Shown here piece by piece: positions 16,774-22,426 of a stretch of DNA of 22,426 nucleotides; the stretch's first letter is position 1; the number at the start of each line of letters is the position of its first letter. The translations under genes and the position numbers were made by a program. The notes beneath the pieces were generated by a model. The model was not told the origin of the DNA, did not search any database, and saw only the letters and a list, made by a program, of their open reading frames with translations. Source of the stretch: Clostridium sp. CAG:568 (GTDB lineage: Bacteria > Bacillota_I > Bacilli_A > RFN20 > CAG-288); contig FR878787.1 of assembly GCA_000434395.1 (NCBI GenBank), positions 1-22,426 of the forward strand, read 5' to 3'.

Positions 16774-16808
16774 AGAGCAGCACATCTTAAAAATGTGTTG
16801 CTCTTTTT
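16774..16808 (+). terminator. Intrinsic terminator after the metK operon
   Basis: A 12-bp stem (16774-16785 with 16793-16804, one G-U pair) with a 7-nt loop is followed by a run of T. It lies 20 nt after the stop of the 621-aa gene and probably ends the metK-decarboxylase-unknown-unknown transcript. Confidence 0.85.
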
Positions 16809-16832
16809 CATATGAATCAAGTTTCTTTATTT

Positions 16833-16876
16833 AAATTCATGACTTAACCCCCTTAAGTTACGATTGAAATTCATGA
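16833..16876 (+). repeat. Direct repeats flanking an inverted repeat upstream of the GH3 gene
   Basis: AAATTCATGA occurs at 16833-16842 and again at 16867-16876, 34 bp apart. Between them is an inverted repeat, ACTTAA (16842-16847) and TTAAGT (16853-16858), around five C residues. The second direct repeat overlaps the cre site. This arrangement suggests a second operator besides cre, but no regulator can be named. Confidence 0.35.
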
Positions 16877-16887
16877 AAGCGATAACA
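16874..16887 (+). promoter_or_regulatory. CcpA cre site upstream of the GH3 gene
   Basis: TGAAAGCGATAACA matches the cre consensus TGWAANCGNTNWCA at all positions. It lies 37-50 bp before the GH3 start codon, where promoter elements are expected (TTGAAA at 16864-16869; GATAAC at 16881-16886 is a possible -10). Binding there would block transcription, so the glycosidase is probably under carbon catabolite repression. CcpA itself is not in the window. Confidence 0.7.
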
Positions 16888-16923
16888 ATGAATTATTCTT
16901 AAACTCGTAAAGAGGAGATAAAT

Positions 16924-19800
16924 ATGAAAAAAGTAGGAAAGATTATCAGTTTGTGTTCCATTGGTGTTATCCTCGGAGCTTTAGTCGCCGGAAATATCAT
17001 CGGTGTCAAGTACGCTCCAATGATTACAACTTTCTTATTTGGAACAGGAGATAGAAAAGGTGGAACCGAAGAGCAGGCTAGATCTGACGAACTCTGTCAA
17101 AAAATAGCTGAGGAAGGAATCGTCTTGTTGAAGAACCAAGACAACGCACTTCCTTTGGAAACTAAAGACCTAAACGTCTTCGGTTGGTCATCCACAGATC
17201 AAGGATTTCTTCTCTCAGGAATCGGATCTGGTTCTTCGACCATTTCAGATGAAAAGAAAGTCTCATTGTTGAGTGGATTAGAGAAGGATGGATTCAACAT
17301 CAACCAAGATTTAGTCAAATTCTATAACGATTACGATTCATCTACTTTCAGCTTTGGAACTGGAAACTCCAAGCGTATGAACTTAATTGAGCCTAGCATA
17401 AACGAATACTCAGATGAGTTGATCGATGGCGCAAGAAATTTCTCAGATACAGCATTAGTCGTGATATCTAGAGTCGCAGGAGAAAACGTCGGTGAGATTC
17501 CAACTACTCAAAAGAAGAGTCATGGTCAAGCCGAAGATAAGACTCGTAACTATTTGCATATATCAAAAGAAGAGGAACAATTGTTGAATATGGTCGAAGA
17601 CAACTTCGACAATGTCATAGTCATTATCAATTCCACCAACGCTATGGAATTAGGATTCTTGAGCGATGCCAACATCGACGCCGCATTAAATGTCGGAGTC
17701 ACCGGACAAAGCGGTGCTTTGGCAATAGGAAAAGTTTTGGATGGAACAGTCAATCCTTCCGGACATTTGACAGATACTTTTGCCTATGACTACACCAAAG
17801 AACCTTCATTCCAAAATTACATCAGAAACGGAAACAATATCCAGTATTTAGAAAACATATATTTTGGATATAAGTGGTACGAAACAGCTGATGTTCAAGG
17901 CTATTTTAACAAAGAATCCAACGAATATGGTGATGGATATGAGGCCATGGTTCAATATCCTTTCGGATATGGATTGTCTTATACGACATTCAAATGGAAA
18001 CTCACCAATTCTTCAATTAAAGATGCAGCCAACATCGATAAAGATGCAAAGATAGAATTGACCTTCTCTTGCACCAACACAGGTGATGTTGCCGGAAAGG
18101 ATGTAATGGAGATATTCTATACTGCTCCATACATCGAGAACGGAATTGAAAAATCTGCCGTAAATCTCATCGATTTCATCAAAACTGATACAATCGAACC
18201 TGGCGAAACAGAATCTAACTTGACGGTTACATTGGATTTATACGATATGGCAAGTTTCGATTCTTATGATAAGAACAACAACGGAAAGACCACATGGGAA
18301 TTAGATGCTGGTGACTATCAGATCAAATTCATGGATGATTCACATAATTTGAAGAAGATGAATCAAAATGTACTCAACTTCAAATTGGCCTCCACAATAA
18401 CATATGACACAGATCCTGTGACCGGAACAAAAGTGACAAACTTATTCACAGGCGCCGATGCATATTCAGGAGTTCCTTTAGATGGATCTACCGTCTATAA
18501 GAATCCTCTTCCTTACCTCTCTAGAAGTGATTTAAACTCTACATTCCCCACAGCTAGTGGAGATGTGATCAGTTCAGAGATTTCAAAGGCAAACAACTAT
18601 ACAGCAACTGAGTACGAGCAAACTGAGATGCCTGTGACTGATACTGTAGATGGAGAACCCTTGCTATTAGTCACAAAAGAAGATGGATCAAAAGCCACTG
18701 AAGCTGAATTGAAAGGCGAAGGAAATGTTTCCTTGATCTACAACAAGGAATTGTTGACAACAATTGGAAGCAACTATGATGCTCCTGAACTAGATCAGTT
18801 GATAAATCAGATGAACACCACTGAACTAGCAAAGCTAGTCGAAGACAGTGGATTCCAAACCAAAGCTATTGAATCTATCGGAAAACCGAAGTTAGATGAA
18901 TTTGATGGTCCTGCCGGATTCAATACGACTACCCAGACAGGAAAGAACACTGGAACATGGACTGCCTTCCCTAACGAGACATTGTTAGGTCAAACTTGGT
19001 CTAAAGCTATAGCGAATGCTATGGGTATCAACATGGCTCAAGAAGGTCAAGGTACAGGATTGAGCGGATGGTACGCACCTGGTGTCAATCTTCACAGAAC
19101 TGCTTTCAATGCCAGAAACTATGAATACTATTCAGAAGATCCTGTGTTGAGTGGATTTATGGCAGCTAATGTCATAGAAGGTGCTAAGGCCAATGGTCTT
19201 CACTGCTACCTCAAGCATTTCAGTTTATCAGAACCTGGACAAAACGCCAGAGACTTGAACACATGGCTGACCGAGCAAAACTATAGAGAAAACTATTTGA
19301 AGCCTTTCGAAATAGCTGTAAAGAAAGGTGGAGCTAACGCTATAATGTCTGCCTTCAACTCAGTAGGTGGAGTATGGGCTGGTGCTAACTACGCTCAAAA
19401 CGTCCAGATTCTTAGAAATGAATGGGGATTTAGAGGAACAATCATCACCGACTGGTCCAACGGTAGTGGAAACATGAACTGTCAAATGGGTATAAGAGCT
19501 GGAAACGATATGTGGTTGAATCCTAACGATGGACAAAACAACTCTAAGTTGAATATGAGTGATCCTACCAATGTCTATTGTGCCAAGATTGCTGCCAAGA
19601 ACATCGTCTATACCTTTGCCAACACCTATGCCTATGCCGATCAAAAAGGAAATGCGAAGGATTCTGCAGAAATTACTGCTGGAGCTTCTGTTTCTACAGT
19701 CTATTGGATATTCGTTGGAATCGATGCATTCTTTGCAATCGGATTAGGAGTATGGACATTCTTCGTATTCTGGAATCCAAAGAAAAAAATTGTTGAATAG
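16924..19800 (+). CDS. Membrane-anchored GH3 glycoside hydrolase with swapped domain order
   Basis: GH3 enzymes are mostly beta-glucosidases or beta-xylosidases. This 958-residue protein begins with a membrane anchor or uncleaved signal (about 7-30). The alpha/beta GH3_C domain then comes first (about 55-300), with ISRVAGENVG at 181-190 and Glu187 as a candidate acid/base, followed by FGYGLSYTTF (347-356), a fibronectin III-like region (about 360-490), a linker, and the GH3_N TIM-barrel domain last (about 620-905). In it are DGPAG (661-665), YAPGVNLHR (717-725), YYSEDP (735-740), KHF (764-766) and GFRGTIITDW with the nucleophile Asp843. A second helix (about 925-950) and a basic end close the protein. 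Domain-swapped GH3 enzymes are known in rumen bacteria. GAGGAG precedes the ATG; a cre site is upstream. The sugar specificity is unknown. Confidence 0.92.
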   Translation: MKKVGKIISLCSIGVILGALVAGNIIGVKYAPMITTFLFGTGDRKGGTEEQARSDELCQKIAEEGIVLLKNQDNALPLETKDLNVFGWSSTDQGFLLSGIGSGSSTISDEKKVSLLSGLEKDGFNINQDLVKFYNDYDSSTFSFGTGNSKRMNLIEPSINEYSDELIDGARNFSDTALVVISRVAGENVGEIPTTQKKSHGQAEDKTRNYLHISKEEEQLLNMVEDNFDNVIVIINSTNAMELGFLSDANIDAALNVGVTGQSGALAIGKVLDGTVNPSGHLTDTFAYDYTKEPSFQNYIRNGNNIQYLENIYFGYKWYETADVQGYFNKESNEYGDGYEAMVQYPFGYGLSYTTFKWKLTNSSIKDAANIDKDAKIELTFSCTNTGDVAGKDVMEIFYTAPYIENGIEKSAVNLIDFIKTDTIEPGETESNLTVTLDLYDMASFDSYDKNNNGKTTWELDAGDYQIKFMDDSHNLKKMNQNVLNFKLASTITYDTDPVTGTKVTNLFTGADAYSGVPLDGSTVYKNPLPYLSRSDLNSTFPTASGDVISSEISKANNYTATEYEQTEMPVTDTVDGEPLLLVTKEDGSKATEAELKGEGNVSLIYNKELLTTIGSNYDAPELDQLINQMNTTELAKLVEDSGFQTKAIESIGKPKLDEFDGPAGFNTTTQTGKNTGTWTAFPNETLLGQTWSKAIANAMGINMAQEGQGTGLSGWYAPGVNLHRTAFNARNYEYYSEDPVLSGFMAANVIEGAKANGLHCYLKHFSLSEPGQNARDLNTWLTEQNYRENYLKPFEIAVKKGGANAIMSAFNSVGGVWAGANYAQNVQILRNEWGFRGTIITDWSNGSGNMNCQMGIRAGNDMWLNPNDGQNNSKLNMSDPTNVYCAKIAAKNIVYTFANTYAYADQKGNAKDSAEITAGASVSTVYWIFVGIDAFFAIGLGVWTFFVFWNPKKKIVE

Positions 19801-19820
19801 CAAAAAAATAAATTGTTAGC

Positions 19821-19849
19821 AAGAGTGGAGAAATCCACTCTTTTTAATT
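19821..19849 (+). terminator. Intrinsic terminator after the GH3 gene
   Basis: A 9-bp stem (19821-19829 with 19834-19842) closed by a GAAA tetraloop is followed by T residues. It lies 20 nt past the GH3 stop, so the glycosidase gene is monocistronic. Confidence 0.9.
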
Positions 19850-19897
19850 TGTAATAAACCTTGACTATAAAAATAAACAAACCTGCCTCTTTAGGGG

Positions 19898-19903
19898 TAT
19901 AAT
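19898..19903 (+). promoter_or_regulatory. -10 element upstream of gpmA
   Basis: A perfect TATAAT lies 42 nt before the gpmA ATG, without a convincing -35 at 17 bp. A second candidate closer to the gene pairs TGGTCA (19910-19915, 4 of 6) with TATTAT (19933-19938, 5 of 6) over 17 bp, and would begin transcription almost at the ATG. Only the first would include the GAAAGGAAA at 19922-19930. Confidence 0.4.
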
Positions 19904-19945
19904 AACAAATGGTCAAATACTGAAAGGAAACCTATTATTTTATTT

Positions 19946-20707
19946 ATGGCAGAAAAAGGTAAGTACACATTAGTTTTGGTCCGTCATGGTGAGTCTGAGT
20001 GGAATAAGCTCAACCTCTTCACCGGTTGGACTGATGTCGATCTCTCTGAAAAAGGACATCAAGAAGCTATCAACGCTGGTCTTCTTTTGAAGAAAGAAGG
20101 ATTCTCCTTCGATATCGCATTCACTTCTTATTTGAAGAGAGCTATCCACACCTTGAACCACATCTTGGATGGAGTCGATGAAAACTACATCCCTGTAGTC
20201 AAGGCTTGGCAATTGAACGAGCGTCACTACGGAGCTTTGCAAGGATTGAATAAGGCTGACACCGCTGCTAAATTCGGAGATGCTCAAGTCAAGATTTGGA
20301 GACGTTCATTCGATGTATGTCCTCCTGACTTAGAGAAGACCGATGAGCGTTATCCCGGAAATCAAAAGATGTACAAAAACGTTCCTGTCGAAGATCTTCC
20401 TACCACCGAGTCTTTGAAGATTACCATCGAGCGTGTCGTCCCTTATTTCAATGAGCACATCGCTCCTGAAATCAAGGCTGGAAAGAACGTAATCATCGCT
20501 GCTCACGGAAACTCACTCCGTGCTTTGGTCAAGTATCTCGACAACATCTCTGATGCCGATATTCTCAACCTCAACATTCCTACCGGAGTACCTCTCGTGT
20601 ATGAACTCGATGAGAACTTGAAGCCTATCTCCCACAGATATCTCGGTGATGCCGCAGCTATCGCTGCTGCTCAAGCCGCAGTCGCAAATCAAGGAAAAGC
20701 TAAGTAG
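19946..20707 (+). CDS. gpmA: 2,3-bisphosphoglycerate-dependent phosphoglycerate mutase
   Basis: GpmA interconverts 3- and 2-phosphoglycerate in glycolysis. The 253-residue protein has the histidine-phosphatase motif VRHGESEWN with phosphohistidine His14, LFTGWTDVDLSEKG, the acid Glu93 in LNERHYG, and the second histidine His187 in AAHGNSLRAL, in typical GpmA order and length. Its C-terminus is Ala-rich. Codon choice (CGT, CTC, GTC, GAG) is more GC-rich than that of its neighbours, as expected of a highly expressed glycolytic gene. The purine tract GAAAGGAAA is 15 nt from the ATG, unusually far for a Shine-Dalgarno. It stands alone, with terminators on both sides. Confidence 0.97.
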   Translation: MAEKGKYTLVLVRHGESEWNKLNLFTGWTDVDLSEKGHQEAINAGLLLKKEGFSFDIAFTSYLKRAIHTLNHILDGVDENYIPVVKAWQLNERHYGALQGLNKADTAAKFGDAQVKIWRRSFDVCPPDLEKTDERYPGNQKMYKNVPVEDLPTTESLKITIERVVPYFNEHIAPEIKAGKNVIIAAHGNSLRALVKYLDNISDADILNLNIPTGVPLVYELDENLKPISHRYLGDAAAIAAAQAAVANQGKAK

Positions 20708-20724
20708 TTTCTTAACTTTCGATA

Positions 20725-20751
20725 AAGAGGTGGCATCAGCCACCTTTTTTT
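20725..20751 (+). terminator. Intrinsic terminator after gpmA
   Basis: A 7-bp GC-rich stem (20728-20734 with 20739-20745) and an ATCA loop are followed by seven T residues. It lies 20 nt after the gpmA stop and just before the promoter of the next gene. Confidence 0.9.
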
Positions 20752-20774
20752 AATCAAACAATTTTATTTTGTAA

Positions 20775-20780
20775 TAGAAT
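20775..20780 (+). promoter_or_regulatory. -10 element abutting the ClC-like gene
   Basis: TAGAAT (5 of 6) ends 8 nt before the ATG at 20789. The gap contains no Shine-Dalgarno. No -35 match is visible 16-18 bp upstream, where the gpmA terminator T-run lies. A leaderless transcript is possible but less well supported than at 9715. Confidence 0.35.
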
Positions 20781-20788
20781 ATACAAGT

Positions 20789-22165
20789 ATGAGAAATAAC
20801 GATAAAAGACTCACATTAAAATCCTTTGGAGTTTTAAATTTAGCTATAATTTTAGCAACTATAGTCATATATGCTTTTCAACTAGGTGCTACTTATATAA
20901 ATAGATTTCTTTCTACTTCTTATGAGAAGACGGCTTTGTTCTATTCTTTAGTGTTTACAATAGTCTTTTTGTTGGGTATATTGGAATTCCTAATACTATA
21001 TATATCTAGAATCAATAACTTGAGCCTTAAAGCTATGACCTTCTTAGTAAAAGAAGGATACAAACCTAGATTTATAACTGCTATATCGACTGTATTCATA
21101 ACTTCTTTGATCTCCATGCTTATGGGATTGTCTTTGGGTGGAGAAGCTCCCTCCTTATATTTGAGTGGTGCTAGTTTTTGTCTAGTCTTTTATTTCTTCT
21201 ATCGAAAAGAAGCAAATGGAAGAAACATAATCTCTGATGTTATATGGCTAGGTGGTGCAACAGGATTCGGATTAGCCTTTCAAAATCCATTAGCCGGATT
21301 AATGATGAGTCTAGTCGGAATGAAATTGAAAGATATAAGATGGGACAAATGCTTCGCTTGTCTTTATTCCAATATTCTAGGATGTGGATTGTTCGGGTTG
21401 TTAAGAATGGCTTACTACCCTGGCGAAACTAAAATGTGGATTGACAATTTCATGTACCCTGAATATATGAATGCAGAATTCAGTCAGCTCAGTGGAGATG
21501 GATATCTAGTATTAATGCTGATACCTGGATTATGTTTAATCTGTGCATTCATATATATTTTGCTGGTATGTGGATTTAGAAAACTAATAACTAGAGATTA
21601 TTTCTGGTCTTATGGTTTGTCTTTGCTACTAGCTGTATTAGTGAGTGGATTAACATTTATATACTATGGACCAATGTTATCGGGATCTGGAATATCCATA
21701 ATAGCAAATAGAGCATTGTATCCCAACTTAACTTTAATATTTACTATGATTAGAGTTAGATTAGCTTTGACCTTAATATCATTCGATGGTCAATTCTTCG
21801 GAGGAATGGTAATTCCTACTATTTCTATGGGATGCCTTATAGGACAAGCATTCATAGGAACAATACAATGGTCCAACACTTCTTATATAACCAACAACGA
21901 TATAGAAATACTATTGGTAGTCAGTATGATAACTTTCTATGCTTGTGTATCTGCTAAACCATTTGTAGCCTTAGCTTTGATGTTCTCATTCCTACCATTC
22001 CATATAGTAATACTGCCAGCATTAGTATCTATAATTCCTATAGGTCTAACAATAAAATTCTCTAAATTCCAAGGTCTATCTAAGCAGATAAGCAAGATAG
22101 ATGATGAAGATGGCGTCGTCTATTTTCATAGACGAATACATATCAGGAATTTTATTAGGTTGTAG
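20789..22165 (+). CDS. Divergent ClC-family chloride channel/transporter
   Basis: This 458-residue polytopic membrane protein has about ten hydrophobic segments. ClC signatures seen: SLGGEAPSLYL at 115-125, corresponding to GREGP with the gating glutamate kept as Glu119; GATGFGLAFQNPLAG at 156-170, corresponding to the GAAAGLAAAFNAPLAG motif; and FDGQFFGGMVIPTISMGCLIG at 332-352, corresponding to GxPGGxFxPxLxxGA. By eye, the first-half GSGIP anion-selectivity motif is not found and the internal proton glutamate (EEM in ClC-ec1) is VGM here at 176-178. There are no C-terminal CBS domains. It probably moves an anion, but ion and mechanism are open. There is no Shine-Dalgarno before the ATG. Confidence 0.85.
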   Translation: MRNNDKRLTLKSFGVLNLAIILATIVIYAFQLGATYINRFLSTSYEKTALFYSLVFTIVFLLGILEFLILYISRINNLSLKAMTFLVKEGYKPRFITAISTVFITSLISMLMGLSLGGEAPSLYLSGASFCLVFYFFYRKEANGRNIISDVIWLGGATGFGLAFQNPLAGLMMSLVGMKLKDIRWDKCFACLYSNILGCGLFGLLRMAYYPGETKMWIDNFMYPEYMNAEFSQLSGDGYLVLMLIPGLCLICAFIYILLVCGFRKLITRDYFWSYGLSLLLAVLVSGLTFIYYGPMLSGSGISIIANRALYPNLTLIFTMIRVRLALTLISFDGQFFGGMVIPTISMGCLIGQAFIGTIQWSNTSYITNNDIEILLVVSMITFYACVSAKPFVALALMFSFLPFHIVILPALVSIIPIGLTIKFSKFQGLSKQISKIDDEDGVVYFHRRIHIRNFIRL

Positions 22166-22169
22166 ACTC

Positions 22170-22185
22170 AAAGTGTAGACTTTTT
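22170..22185 (+). terminator. Weak hairpin with T-run after the ClC-like gene
   Basis: A 5-bp AAAGT/ACTTT stem with a 4-nt loop runs into a short T stretch, a few bases after the stop. It is AT-rich and weak, so read-through into the tRNA is possible. Confidence 0.25.
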
Positions 22186-22196
22186 AAAATAAGTAC

Positions 22197-22225
22197 TTGA
22201 TTGAAGACTAAATATTTGATAAAAT
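22197..22225 (+). promoter_or_regulatory. Predicted promoter of tRNA-Phe
   Basis: TTGATT (22197-22202, 4 of 6) and TAAAAT (22220-22225, 5 of 6) are 17 bp apart. The predicted start is near 22232, about 22 nt before the mature tRNA. Confidence 0.6.
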
Positions 22226-22229
22226 TAGC

Positions 22230-22250
22230 AACGCTTTAAAGATAAGCGTT
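22230..22250 (+). repeat. Perfect 7-bp inverted repeat between promoter and tRNA-Phe
   Basis: AACGCTT (22230-22236) and AAGCGTT (22244-22250) form a perfect dyad with a 7-nt centre, ending 3 nt before the tRNA. It lies at the predicted transcription start. It could be a 5' leader hairpin of the precursor or a protein-binding site. No T-run follows, so it is not a terminator. Confidence 0.5.
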
Positions 22251-22253
22251 GAT

Positions 22254-22329
22254 GGCCCGATAGCTCAGTTGGTAGAGCAAAGGACTGAAAATCCTTGTGT
22301 CGAGGGTTCGATTCCCCCTTGGGCCACCA
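22254..22329 (+). tRNA. tRNA-Phe (anticodon GAA)
   Basis: This is a complete 76-nt cloverleaf. The 7-bp acceptor stem pairs GGCCCGA with TTGGGCC (one G-U). The D arm carries AGCTCAGTTGGTAGAGC, the anticodon stem AAGGA/TCCTT closes the loop CTGAAAA with anticodon GAA, and the T arm has GGTTCGATTCC. The discriminator base is A and CCA is encoded in the DNA. It has its own predicted promoter and terminator, so it appears to be a single-gene unit. Confidence 0.98.
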
Positions 22330-22330
22330 T

Positions 22331-22426
22331 CTAGAAGTAATTAGCGAGTGAGAAATCACTCGCTTTTTGTTTAATTTTGTGTTGTATTTCAAGTGCTTTT
22401 CCGTAAGCGTTAAAGATATCCTCCTT
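22331..22426 (-). CDS. Possible 3' end of a minus-strand gene cut by the window edge
   Basis: One minus-strand frame is open from the right edge to a TAG at 22331-22333, giving 31 residues (beginning KEDIFNAYGKALEIQ) with helix-like, plausible composition and codon use like the neighbours. It runs through the tRNA terminator hairpin, so convergent overlap would be required. A frame of this length can occur by chance, and no family can be assigned. Confidence 0.25.
   Translation of the reverse strand, partial: KEDIFNAYGKALEIQHKIKQKASDFSLANYF
22343..22372 (+). terminator. Intrinsic terminator after tRNA-Phe
   Basis: A perfect 9-bp stem, AGCGAGTGA (22343-22351) with TCACTCGCT (22356-22364), is closed by a GAAA tetraloop and followed by TTTTGTTT. 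It lies 13 nt past the tRNA CCA. Confidence 0.93.

Noticed and set aside
22238..22418. Shared TTAAAGATA at 22236-22245 and near 22409, next to AAGCGTT in both places
   Set aside because: Nine AT-rich bases with different flanking order; not a convincing repeat or attachment site.
22400..22426. AAGGAGG on the minus strand at the right edge as a ribosome-binding site
   Set aside because: No start codon follows at a suitable distance. The stretch is read better as in-frame codons of a possible gene end.

Overview
The window looks like chromosomal DNA from an AT-rich, low-GC Gram-positive lineage (Bacillota, Bacilli/Erysipelotrichia-like). The evidence is the ileS-lspA-rluD and rny-ymdB gene orders, purine-rich Shine-Dalgarno sequences, a CcpA-type cre site, a tRNA-Phe with encoded CCA, and heavy AGA/AAA/GAA codon use. 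TGA is used as a stop (lspA) and Trp is written TGG, so the Mycoplasma code does not apply. No phage, IS element, CRISPR array or other mobile feature was seen. Taxonomy is inferred from style, not from a database match.

Layout. The left part (72-8928) is all on the minus strand. From upstream to downstream it holds a zinc-metallopeptidase-like gene overlapping a TrmH-family RNA methyltransferase; an ileS-lspA-rluD operon with its own promoter and a terminator at 2744-2774; and an rny-ymdB pair whose two genes both start with TTG, preceded by a structured leader. The right part (9021-22329) is on the plus strand and diverges from a 92-bp promoter region. It holds a PduL-type phosphotransacylase; a two-helix membrane protein resembling DUF697; a four-gene unit of metK, an Orn/Lys/Arg decarboxylase and two unknown proteins; a membrane-anchored GH3 glycosidase under a cre site; gpmA; a divergent ClC-family protein; and tRNA-Phe. 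The right edge may hold the end of a minus-strand gene.

Genes and roles. The left side is translation, RNA metabolism and lipoprotein processing (IleRS, pseudouridine synthase, rRNA/tRNA methyltransferase, RNase Y, signal peptidase II). The right side is carbon metabolism (GH3 glycosidase, phosphoglycerate mutase, acyl-phosphate formation by PduL) and S-adenosylmethionine/amine metabolism (MetK plus decarboxylase).

Most interesting points. (1) The metK leader (about 11052-11143) can form mutually exclusive helices, carries a CCCC that could pair with the GGGG of the metK Shine-Dalgarno, and contains a 10-codon ORF whose stop overlaps the metK start (ATGA). It looks like a translational switch, and I could not assign it to a known SAM riboswitch class by eye. 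(2) Three genes lack a Shine-Dalgarno sequence and have a -10 box 6-8 nt from their ATG, which suggests leaderless mRNAs. (3) A 12-bp long-range helix that needs G-U pairs on the minus-strand RNA lies just before the rny ribosome-binding site. (4) Two conserved-looking unknown proteins follow the decarboxylase. (5) Lineage-specific protein architectures include a long acidic tail on LspA, a domain-swapped GH3 enzyme with membrane helices at both ends, and a ClC protein lacking two signature sites. No intergenic stretch exceeds 300 bp; the largest is 2563-2861 (299 bp).
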